From: Diprion similis
Lineage: Eukaryota; Arthropoda; Insecta; Hymenoptera; Diprionidae
Reading direction: 5' to 3'
Assembly (NCBI RefSeq): GCF_021155765.1
Contig: NC_060105.1
Span: 13,239,001 to 13,303,000, forward strand
DNA: 64,000 bases
Shown: positions 24,228 to 36,888 of the stretch, piece by piece
Numbering within the stretch: the stretch's first letter is position 1
How the letters are laid out: every line of letters begins with the position of its first letter
Position numbers and translations under genes: made by a program
The notes under the pieces: generated by a model
What the model saw: the letters and a program-made list of their open reading frames with translations, nothing else
The model's database searches: none
Told to the model about the DNA's origin: nothing

Positions 24228-27200
24228 AGCTCCGAATGCCCCCTGATAGCCCTGAATCAGTTGCGATTGCTAAAAGTGCCCCGAATGCGAGACTTAACAT
24301 AAAACTGACATTAAAAACAATGAGCTGAATTAAATGTAAAGTATTTGGATACTAAAAAGACGACATTTTATTGAATGAACAAAACAACGTTGTTCATAAA
24401 GTGAAAAATTTAGGGAAAATTTTTAAGTAAAATATAGAAAAAATTTAAAAAAAAAATAAAATAAAAAAAAAAAGTGAACTGGTATTGGACCATTTTTGAT
24501 GAGTGCTCATCAGAAATTTCAGATCTATAGAAAACTCAATTTCCTATCTTTCTAGTATTTAAAACTTTCCTCATAATTCAGTTCAGATTTATTACCCGGA
24601 TGAGAGATTGGGCGTGAGGTTGGCTTGTTCTCGTACTATTGCAGTGATTTTCATTATTTATACTTTTGTGGTAAATTGGAAAATTAAATATTCAAAAGAT
24701 TCCTTATACATTTTCATTCGATTTTCATTCGAATTTCAGGCTATATTTAGTTTGATAATTCATACATACTGTTGATTGTGCAAATTCAAAATCTTGCATG
24801 TGCTGCAAAGGCTGTGTAAAAAAGTTTAGTATATATATTTATATAATATATATATATACATATATTATAATATATATAATGTATATGTATATATTATATA
24901 TACATTATACTTTATATATGTACATATATAATGTATAATGTAAAATGAAGGAACAGCACTATTATAATGAGATTGTTCCTTATTACCGTACAGGGAAATG
25001 TTGTTGTAACTGTTATTCTTCTCCATCTTAGTCTCCTTGTTATTTTAAGCCAGCATATCGTTTGCACCGCAGCTTTGTTCTTCAAATGAACACAAAAAAA
25101 TCTCAACTTTGATGTTGTCTGTTTCTTCTTGTAAGTGTTAGAATATGACGTGTTAATTTGGTTAATGAACAACAGGGTGAGGAGTCTTCGAACACCATTA
25201 TATTCGTAATGCCTCAATGCTATAATATAGGAAAAGATTTGCAGGCTGACCTCGTACTTACTCTCACTACTGCAACCGTTTCTTGTGTTTCTCACGTGTG
25301 GCGGGAACAAATAAATAAGTGGTCGGAGAGCCATTGTTCTGACTGCGCCAGGATAGAAATTGAGAGTCTGAATGCAATAGGCCCGACAATTCACAGAACA
25401 ATTTAAAAATTAAGAAACAAAAAAATGAAAACCACGCTCAAGGAAGCACGTGTTTATTATTATAATAATAAGGAGAAAATTGAAAATAAATAATAATTAA
25501 TGAACAAACGAATGGATGAGTGAGTGGGAAATGTGTAAATGTATTATGCGTGATAAGTTAATTAATAAATTAATAATACATGCACATGATACTATCTGGT
25601 ATATTATAAAAATATGAGAGTAACTAAGATATGAGTTATTTCATAAATATTGAAGGTTTATTGCTCCCTTTCTCTCCGTAAATAAAAGAACAGAATACTG
25701 ATAACAATTCAATATTGTACTATGTGTCTGATTATCCTTTCAGATAATTTTACCACTTCTCCGTTCTCCCGTATATTTCCTGATATCTAAATTTAATTGA
25801 CTATCAACAAATCTGTGTACAATACATACTCGATTTCTGTGTTTTTTTCGCGGTTTTTTAAATTCTAAGGTATTTGGTTGTTAGTACCGTCAAGAATATT
25901 CCTACACTATCTAAAGAAGCAACATTCATCGTGCTAAGAAGATTACTCATGCGACTAGATATATTGATTTTACAGTAATTTGGCAATCATTGGAAATCAG
26001 CAGAAATCATTGAGAAGCAGAAAATGTGACATCACCTCGCATCGTAAACAGCATTTGAAGTTGCTCAAGAGTATTTGGTGATTGAAAGGTGTTTTTTGGA
26101 ATTACTGGGTGAATTTGTTCCGGTAGACAATCCGTGGAAAACTCGAGCAGAATTCATTAAAATTGGAGAATTAACTTGGAGCTATATAAGTTCTTAGCCT
26201 CTGGCAGTTGCTAGAGGTTTGCTCTTGAGCTCAGGAAGTAAAGTGACGATGTTCATTTTCATCAGAAAATACCCTGAAGTGTCAGATTACAGTGACACTC
26301 CACTCTAAAATACTGAATAAGTAATAATGAAAGTATATATTGTAATGATAAGTCGGAGCTAACCAATTCCCGCAGTGAATTTAAATACTAACAGTGAGTA
26401 ACTTGATATTGGAATACAAAATAGGGGTTCAAACAAATAATGATTCGTTACAGTTACTTCAAGCTCTGTTTGATATTGGATTTCCTATTTTGATGAGAAT
26501 AGCATTGAATCTTCCAGATGGACTGGAACGAAAAATATGTTTATTCTTCTGAATTAAACTGTAAAATTATCAGATATTATAAATAAACGTATCACTAATT
26601 GCAAACATATTTTAATCGACTTTGTAATGATAATATTCTGTATGTTTGAGCCATTTACAACCCCATCGTGGACAAAAATGCAAACAAATTTCAAATTTTA
26701 TCTCTCAATAATGGGCATTCCCATATACGTTACAGGGTTTGTTACTACTACCCCCTCTAACTTCTAAACTAGGGGCGGTAAAAATCAAATAAAAATCGTT
26801 TGACTGATAATTAGGTCATCTAACGTGATGGTACGTTACTTGAAAAAATGCGTGTTCAGCGAAAATTGTAACTAGAAATTGTTGAAGACAAATATCTTGA
26901 GAAAGTAGATAGAAGAGGATGATGCGATATGAAGTAACAAAAACCATCCATGATTAGCTTGATAATCTGGATATGGGCTTATTACAGAATAATCCTTTAT
27001 TGACTTTGCGGCAAAAATAAACAAAATTAATGAATAAAGGCATAAACTTATCGCATGCAAGCATCCGAATCCATTTATGTGCTGGTGGCTTCAAATGGCC
27101 TAGCTGTACTATAAAGAATGCTATGTTGTCTCATAAGCATACGGAAAGCAGGAATACTTGGACATAAAGATTAGAGACAACAATGGCGATTGAGCACACT

Positions 27201-28504
27201 ACTAATATAAACACATCATCATACTAGTTTGTTCGAATACCATGTAGAAGAAAAACATGTCAGGTCATATTTTGGCAATGAACGTTCAGAAAGTTTCAGG
27301 AGTTCCGCTATTATTTACCAAACTGTAAATATTTGAGACTTCAATTCATCGCCAGTGCTCAGAATTAGATAAATAAAGAGGTGGCTAGGAAATAAAACAA
27401 GATAAAAGATGCAATTTATCATTTATGTTAGTATATCGGGACATTCTGATATAGGAGTGTGTTTTTACAAGTCTTACAGCTTTGGTGCACCAGTCATCAG
27501 GCTGAAAACGCAGAAAATTTCAGTTCGAAAAAGAAATTTTCTCAACAATTACTCTACAATAAATTATTTTCATAAATGTAATGAGAAATGGAACACTGAA
27601 TGATCGTGCTTAGCATTTGCTATCTGAATAATTGAAGGTTCGTGTTTAGAAAGTTGATTGTCGTAAATGATACCAACAGAGTAATACGGAGCAATCAATA
27701 TACTTGCTGGGGTGGAAAAACTATTAACCACAAAAAAACCGTTTTTACATCATGTTTTTCATTCAGCTCGTCATTATGAATGTTACTTCTGATACATAGA
27801 CGCTCCAAGGTTCATGAAGTAATGTTTCAAAATTAAAAGATATTCCTTCGTAAGAGAATTAGAGAGTTATAGACTGTAACAAATGAATATAATAGAGAGA
27901 TAGAGGGTAAAGGCAAACTGTGTTAAAGAGAAATGCTGTGATAAAAGGAGAATTGCACATGCTTCAAGCAAATGACTTGTACTTTCAAAGTGTGCACTGA
28001 GTCTTTCTTACACCAGCAACTGAGCAAAGGAGTTCGAAGCAACAGCAATTTTTCACGTTTCCAAGAATTCCAAGTTTGTTGATCTGTTTATGTAAGCTGA
28101 TATTGTACGTACTGTATTTTATCCGGTTCTGTAGCAAACATTTTGATTTTTTGTTATTTTTCTGTTTGATCTGTTCTTATATCCATACATCGGTTATTAG
28201 ACAAGTATATAGTGAAGAGATTACGTTAACGGCAAAAAATAAATCTTCTTTATATGAAACTACTTTTTGACCAGCATGAAGAGCAGTTAAAGAAAAGAAG
28301 AAAAATCATTACAAGACATATACTTTATAACTTTACTTATAATATAATATGGATTAACTTAATCGACAACGGAAACCGCGTTCAATAATTAGTTGCTAAA
28401 GCTTTTATGTTTGTGCAGCCTGCAAGCAGGAGAGACTTAGTGTTGAACTCAGTAGAATTGCTGATCACTCGCAAATCTTGAAGTAAAGATATCATACAGG
28501 GCCA
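24228..28504. other. CkIalpha 3' UTR and intergenic spacer up to dynactin
   Basis: The CkIalpha 3' UTR starts here. An A-rich AATAAA run near 24455 is a candidate poly(A) signal. The rest is AT-rich, includes an AT palindromic tract (24829-24940) and many TAATTA/ATAAT stretches. A 160-codon minus-strand frame (24912-25394) resembles no family. Convergent transcription (CkIalpha plus, dynactin minus) ends in this spacer. Confidence 0.6.
24829..24940. repeat. AT-rich palindromic microsatellite tract
   Basis: Imperfect TA repeats with alternating ACAT/ATGT steps; several overlapping palindromes could form cruciforms. Purely low complexity. Confidence 0.85.
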
Positions 28505-28510
28505 TTTATT
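28505..28510 (-). terminator. Candidate poly(A) signal of dynactin subunit 1
   Basis: AATAAA on the minus strand about 315 bases beyond the dynactin stop codon, the first canonical signal found. Confidence 0.4.
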
Positions 28511-28824
28511 CGTTGCTGAACAACATTGTGATTAACGCAGTCGTTCTAACTGTCGTCCGCATAAACGGCTCCCTCTCACCTAAGTCTTACGTTCAGCAAC
28601 GCATAAATCGCCTGTAACGTATAAGTTTTTGTTTCACTCCAGTGTGATTTCAAGTGAATCTGATATTGTAATTTATCTACTTGTTATAGGACATAAATGC
28701 TGACAAAAATTTGGCTTACAATAAAATTATATTTGTGTGCATTGGTCTCTCATTTGCAGTCAAAGCATGTAAAGACTAGCTATTTACTATCTAAAAAATA
28801 CAGTCAATTGATAAGCGAGCTTGG

Positions 28825-31800
28825 CTAATAGCAAAGAAGAGAGTGTATTTTCCTTAGCTCCTGAACACCTAAGTTTAGAGTTTGGTTTTGCGAGGGACCA
28901 TTGTGGGGAATCTTTATTTTAGCTGCCATCAGATGATCGTGACCTGCCATTGCTGCCGCCATCTCTAGACTTGGAAATACTGCAAAATCTGCTTCCGCTC
29001 TACCGCCTAGCCTCCTCTTCACTGCCTCCTCGCGTACTTCACTCTGTATATCAAAATATTTTTTTCGAACATTTATATTGATCAAAATACAACTGAAAAT
29101 GCTGAGTAATAGTAATAAATCAACCGATCCTGACCGCTGTAACATCAACTCCACTTTGGACACAATTTTTCCGGAGGTGACTTTTTTATAACACCATGGA
29201 ACATTCAAATTTTACCATTAAACATATCATCAAATTGAAACTCACCGCTAGTTGTTCGGCGCGGTCTCCAAGTTGCTTGACTACTAGTTGCCGATGTAAC
29301 AATTGATAGGCAGGACTTGCCTTCTCCAAAATAGTTCCTTCCCTATTGATATCCCGTTTACGAGTCAAATCAGGTACAACCGGGAATAGCATTGCATGTT
29401 GCACTTCCTATGTACAAAAATAAACGTTTTGGCTTTACGAGTTACCCAACATTCATGATATGAGTGAACAGTCATAATTCATAGTTCAATAAAAAGTGAA
29501 AAATATTTTTTACTAAACTATACCTAATTTTTTTTCGAATAATCAAGTCAATGGTGTAAACCAGTAACGTTTATACTCTGTTCTTACTGTAAATGTCTGA
29601 ATTTCAAGTTTTTTAATTTTTTTAAACTTTTACAGTCGCCTTATTGGACTTGACAACAGCGTCTAGCGTCTAGTCTACAATCATCCAAGACTTATATGTT
29701 ATAAAAATTGATACCATCTAAACCACTTAGCAAATTTCTATTTATATTTAAAATATTTTTGTACCTTACTAGATACACGGATGTGGTAGTAAAGTGAACA
29801 AGAACAGCCTTTAAGAGTTGACAATACAGTAGAACGTCGATTATTCAAACTTCAATTATCCGAATTACTGCTTATCCGAACTACTATGTCTAACATACAC
29901 CGGTTTTCAATGCTAGGCAATGAATTTTACGTTTGATTATAAACTAACTTGTATTTTGAAGCATAAGAAAATCATCTACTTTACCCCAAAGGAATAGAAA
30001 AAATTAAGGGTGCCTCTTATATTTGGGTCTGATGATATTTTCGTGTATATTCTTACCTTGAGGAGATTATTCTTTTTCAACTGCAACTCTTCTAACTTTG
30101 AATCTACAGCTTTTTGTTTTGCCACCACAGGCAAAAGTGGAAGAGCGCTCAGTTTTTGTTGGAGAGAGTCTGCTAGTAATTTGGTTTTGTGTCTGTGCTC
30201 CGTAGCCAATGCTTCCCTCAATGCATTCACTTCTTGCAGTAGGAATTTATTCTCCAGTGGTGCACTAGCTGGTGCACCCGAAATGCCTACAGTACTGGCA
30301 ACACTTTCAGAACTGGTGGCAGCAACAGTTGTTGATTTCTTTCCATAAGACTTAAGCTTCTCTTTAAGCTGTCCCCTTTCATTTTCTAAGCTGTCAATAT
30401 CTGTTTGCAAATGATCCATCGTCTCTTCAAACTCCTTCTCCTGTTAGTAACAATAGAAACTATGAAAATAGGGTATGTGAATCCAATACAACAAAGTTTA
30501 AAACTTCAAGTTGCATTGAATAAGACATTTATGTAAGACTTAGGGTATATAACGAACAATATCCAAGTTGATTTTTATAAAAGAAAAAGATTTTGCCACA
30601 AACGTTTTACGCCGATTCATGAATCCGACAGCGTTTTAGGAGAAAGCATCAACGCCCAAAATATGATCGCATTGTCCTCAAACAGCAAAATTCACATTGT
30701 GTAAAGGGAAAGAGCTCGGATTCAAGAATTGTGAAAATCTATCAGAGCTAATATACTCGACTAATTATCCTACAATCCCTTTGGATTATACCAGGTTTTT
30801 CGAAGAGAAATGAAAGGCATTGTGACGTTAACTATGCAACAGTAAGCATGAATTTCAATTTTTTTAAAATCTAAGCCATAATATGGAACTGCAAAAATTG
30901 TTTACGGTGAGCAAAATATCAATACTATCGTAGGAACTTGAAAAAAAAGGTATCTGATAAATCAATATCAACATTAAATACACGAAAAGATTTTAGTTCG
31001 TTAGCAGAAAAATTTATAAATGCATGTAACATAAAAACAAACGTAAAATACAACATCAATTAAGTTTTTCTGAAATTTATTTTTACGGTTATTAGTGAAC
31101 ACGTGAAATGCAAATAGTGCTGGAAATAGAATGAAAGTGGCAAAAATCTCTACTCACGGACTTGGATCCAAAATAAAATTCGAGTATCCATTTCACTATT
31201 CTAAAAGTGTACCTAGTTTCTTGTCCTAAAACATCTAACTTATACGAAATAAATACAAGATTCATGCTATATAAATGATGGACACCAGATTAAGGCATGA
31301 AAATCTTGTGTAGGCTCAAGAATCTAGCAGCATATAAACCAATACTTTACATCACGTATGATGCAATGTTCAAACACGAGTTGGCTGCTTCTGAATCAAT
31401 ATGCAACATGATTTCAAAAACGCTCAGAAAGAAGAAAAATAACTATGATTCTACTACTTGTTGACTCTGCGAAACAGGGGTCAGCAGTGGCTTTGAATGT
31501 ATCAAAATTAATCTAAGGGTTTGTACCTGTATGATAGAAGATCCAAATGCTTAGTGGGGATAAATTTTCATAGAGAAACTTTGTAATGTACCTCGATAGG
31601 AGTCGAATAAAGAAAAACTCTGGTCGAATTGAATAAATAATTGTCGAGACAAAAAGTCACAAAATCCACAAATTTTTTTAGCTTTCTACTCGCTTTTACC
31701 CCCTTAATTATGGAAGGGTTACAATTAGTCATAAAACAAACCTTTCTCTTGAGTTGATTTTGTGCTTCTTCCAACTTTCTTTTTACTTTTTCCATGTTTA

Positions 31801-34800
31801 ATTCATTTTCATGTTGTTGAGTCGCTAATCGCTTCTCAGCCAACTCCTTCCTCAATATCATTTCAGATAGCTCTTCCTGCTTTTCCCTGAGTACAAGCCT
31901 CGCTTCACGAAGATCACCTTCTCTCGATTCAAGTTTTCTGCTCACAAAATCCAACATATAAGTAATCAAAAAGAAATAACCAACAACTGACTTGGAATTA
32001 ATTCAACAAAGTCAATCAAGTGACAATTCAATTTGTTTCTTTCCACTCTATAGACATATAAATAATTTTTAGTGTTTAGTATTGGACCCTTTGTTCAACC
32101 CGTTTTTGTAAATTACGTTTAGAACTGCTTTGAGTGAAAAAAGCGGAATATTGAAAGTTGAAGGTACCTGCTAAGTATCTTAGTTTCTTCAGATTCTTTT
32201 TTAGTGGCGTGAGCCCGCTGCAAAATAGGTGTCAACACTTCCCCACCTTCGACTCCCTGTTGTTGTTGGGGAATCTGGTTAGCCATAGCCAATTCGTTCT
32301 CGCATTCAGCCATTCGTTGTGCGAGATTGGCAGCCATTTGTTGTATTACTGTCAAACTAGACTTTAGTGTAGCAACTGGTCCTAAATCTTCTGTATCATA
32401 AATTTTTTCACTTGACATTGCTGCCATATCTTTCAACTTTTCCGCAGTTAATCCAGCATCCAAATCTAACAGGAGAGGAAAAACAACCAGACAATAAAAA
32501 TACTGACAATAAATTTATAAATTTTCAACGTCATGTCAGCAGCCATGTAACAGTTCTCACCCTGTTGTGTATGTTGCAGCAAATGTCTTAATAGGATATC
32601 TGCATATGCAGTCAAACAAACTTGAATAACATACTTACCACCACTGGTGACGACTGCTTGTAAAGCATTCTTCAGTAAATCTTGGAGTGTCTTCATTACT
32701 TTAACAGAATGTTGAATACAGGTGGATAATTGTTCAGGCCAGTCTTTGTCCAATCCTAAATTGACATTCGAAACAATAGAAGTTATCTGATCACGGGGTA
32801 CTCGTCTTCTGGCTGCCTTAAGATGCTGTTGAATCACTTCACAGACTGTTTCTGCATGCTGACAGAGCAGACCTGAAATTCAATTGAATACATCATGAAA
32901 AATTAAGATGCGGATCTCGTATGATCTTGCTGTGAATCTTTTGCTATCACAAACTTTCGTTTCGAAGTTCATATGTGTCCAAATTCAACCTGAAATCTAG
33001 TAGTACTAAAATACTTCTAACAAACTGTGTCAGATAACTCTTAATCTTAAATTGTCAATCAAATGACTATCAATCGTTATTATTCGAGCGTGAAAGTTGA
33101 ATACGAATAAGAGTGTCACAAAAGATTTAAGCTGTGAGATTGTACAGAGTGTTAATTAGGTACTTTGATTCGTGTTGACCACATAATTTTCTCTCGTTGA
33201 TTATCTTATTACGTTTAATGTAAATATGTAATGTACATACATGTTGCTCAACTTTCAAGGCCACGTGTGATTGGAAAATATTATCAGCTATTATGAATTG
33301 GTCATGTCTCAGACGTGAAACTTTTCTTCTAAACAAATATCCAACGGGAACATTGACATTTATCTTCCAGACGAAACAAACCACACCACTAATCATACGT
33401 CTTGAACCTGACTTTAGAAATTCTGGATAATCAAGATTTTTTATTCCATGGTAAAAGCATTGAAAACTAACAACTTCCAACAATTAAATACTGTATCCCG
33501 GTAATGATAACCCATTTTATCGACCTTATCTGCCTCGAACATATATTTCAAAGGTCTTTAAATGTATTTGAGAGCCCGGAAACTACTCAGCAGGGAAAAA
33601 TTTGGAGTTGAAGGCTGATTTGCGTACCGTTGATCCAGAGTAACGCCTGACGGCTCTACTACATTCATATATCGTCTCTATGCAATATAAGATGTTAATG
33701 AATTAAATACAAACCTATATCACCCCCTTCACCATCTATAAGGGCTTTGATAGCAGAGGCATCAGTTGCAATAGCATCACAAGCGTTTGCCAATGTTCGT
33801 GTTCCATCGGTAACAAGCCTAGCTTGATTAGCCATTAGATCTTCTCCAAATAGAATTGAAAACATCGTTGTAAAGTAGCCACTACATTTTTCTATTGCAT
33901 CCATTGGTAAATTTTCATCCAATTGGTCACGTTTTGCTAGTTCAATAAGTGAGTCAAGAGACTTTTCTTGGGCTGCCATTTCGGGATATGCGACACCAAC
34001 TTTTAGCAATGTTTCAGAACTGCACATGTTCAATGCAGAATCGAAACTTCCAAGAGCACCCTGAAGAGCATACATATGAGAACACAGACGTGATCTAAAG
34101 CTGTACTGTGCCACTGAATGTCCTTTCACGACCGATGCCCTAAAAAAGACAAGAAAATGGAAATGCCTATAAAATTTTTTTAGAAACGAGTTTTTACTAG
34201 TATTATATACCTCGATACTAAACCAGCGAATTTCAAAAGATTCTCATAAGTACTATTTATACTGTTTATCCTATTAGTAATTAGCTGAGCTAAAAATAAA
34301 GATGACTGTACCTGTCAATTTTATTAATTGGTTGATACTTGTCTCGTACTTGGGAAATTAATATTTCCGTTTTTCGGGTCATTCTCGGTATAAGAAGAAG
34401 CGTCAATATGGCATCATGATCACCGCCACGTGCTAAAAATTGTGGTGGCATAAATGCAAGCAAATAACGAACATGAGATCTGGCCTCCTCGACATCCAGA
34501 CGTCGCAGTTCAAGATCAACAGCCTTAGTTTGTGCTCGTGTCTCTGCAAACGTCTTCTGGAAGTCTAATATCTCCGCAAGTTGTTGTTCTGCTCCTATAA
34601 TTCAGGAACCCGAAGTTTTAATTAATGTTTTTCTGAATAAAAACAAAGCCGAGAAACCATATTTTCAGAGCATCTTTTGTTTTGATTACCAGCTTATTGT
34701 TAACCAAGTTTTTTTTACCATTTTCTCACGTATTACCTCGTGTGCCTGACTTGGTGGATTCAGTGGTCTGCAATCGCTGCTGTAACTGTAGACATTGTTC

Positions 34801-36816
34801 CTGTAGCTGCTGCGTCAAATCTCGAAACTTTGTAATTGTCAATTCTCGATCTGCGAGTGTTTCCAATGCAGCATCACGATGACGTTGAGCATCACGTGTA
34901 GCTCCCACTGCTAAATCCAATTCTTCGCGTAATTCTAGCTCCAATTCCTTAGAAGACTCAGCCAACTGGTCCGACATATCCTTTAGAAAAAATAATATTA
35001 TTAAAGATTTATTGTTTTTTTACGTTTCACATAAAAATACGAATCATTTACGTGTCAAAATGTGTTTTACTTTGTGCAAAAATTTTACACAAAGCACATA
35101 GAATCACCTAATCCATTCTATGGAGATACCTAATGCTCAATGTTAACTCTGCTGAGCACAATGTGATGTTATTGATCCATTTGAGAGTGGTTGGCACGGA
35201 GCCAAGGTTTTAATATAAGCACATTTTGAACTTACATTACACAGACAAATAAATGCTGGAAAACATAAAATTGAATGTAGAAATAGAATATAAGAAAATA
35301 GTTCCACATTGAACATTTCAGTACCTGCAGTGCTTCTAAGTCAGCCACTGCTTCTTCTAATTCAGCAACTTTCTCCTCAAGAACCATTTTACGCTCACCC
35401 AGAACCTCCACCATCTCTTCCGCACCAAGTGCTGCATCAACCTGTTATAAAATGGATGTAAAAAATACAAGCGATCAACTCTACAACCTTCTGATTCTCT
35501 ATACACTTTATAAATAAATATCAAGTGCTAAAAACAAATCTTACGTGTTAACCACATTCCGGAAATCTTAATTTAGCAATAACTGAATGAATTCAACTGA
35601 TTGACGTATCATTCAACGGCATCACTGCAATTGTTCTTTTTTGATAAAAAGTATACCAAATTTAGGGAAAATTCCCGACAAAATGCTTACCTGTTCCTGG
35701 AGATCGGCAATCTGGTGTTCCATTTCTTCCACGCGCGACGACAGTTTCTCTTTAGTACGCCCCAATTCGAGAATTTCAGATTTCTTTTGATCCAAATCCT
35801 TTTGCAGTTTTTGAAACTCATGTTTTTCATGTGCTGAAAGATCTCGCATGCGGACTAAAGTTTCCCTTAGTCGACTGTTCTGCTGTTCCAGTTGTTTTAT
35901 TTCATAAGTAGATGGCCCAGATCCAGCCGCGCCACCTCCAGTCTATGATAAAATAGTCCCGTTATACAAAATAATTAAACATGAAAATGATCAACATTTT
36001 TTATTATGCGGTGTATAATCTACAATAGTTGCAGAATTAACACAAACAGGGAACAAAATTCGGATTCTGAACCATACTGTGGAACGAGGCGAAAGTCTAA
36101 AAATTGTAAAAACGCTAATAACACAAATAAATGAACCCTTGAATATTTATTTGAAAAACTAAATGACAATAGTGTAGGAAAATTTCCAATTTCCATGACA
36201 AAGCAGATGCACCGCTTGATATTTAGTTGCTACAACTGTTCAATACGTCAATCAATATTTTCATTTATTCATGTATTTATTTATTCGTTTACTTATTTAT
36301 TTATTTAGTATTCAACGGGATATACCCACAATATATGTAGTATATTACAGGAATCGTGAATATCTCTAGTAAATGTCTGCTTTCTGATAATTTCACTGAC
36401 GTCGAGTTGAGGAACTTTCTTGTCAATAGTTATGCAAAAACGTTTTTCTATATTCATGAGAAAGCCGTTTTACCTGAACCGATTAAGAATGTTGTCAAGA
36501 TCACTTTGAAATAAGATTTCATCATTGGGGTGCATGATGAAATAAAACATCTTCGCATCATCAGCAAAAACTGCACAAATATATATGTATGTCGTTTATC
36601 AAAGAACAAAAATGCTAACATAAATCACGACCTGGCCTTGTTACTCAATTTTATTAATTTCTTTAGGATTAGATATTGGATTTTAACGGTTCAGCAGATT
36701 TCGGGTTATTTAAATAATAATAAGAACAGATAAACGGATTCGAATGAAAATTGGTATCGCGAGGTTTTTTGGGTCGCTAATCACGAAACCAAGGTCAGAT
36801 TTTCAATGTTTTTATT

Positions 36817-36888
<72 letters not shown>

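Noticed and set aside
24912-25394. 160-codon minus-strand open frame
   Set aside because: No recognisable domain, composition like the AT-rich flank, runs into an AT palindrome, and no splice or promoter context.
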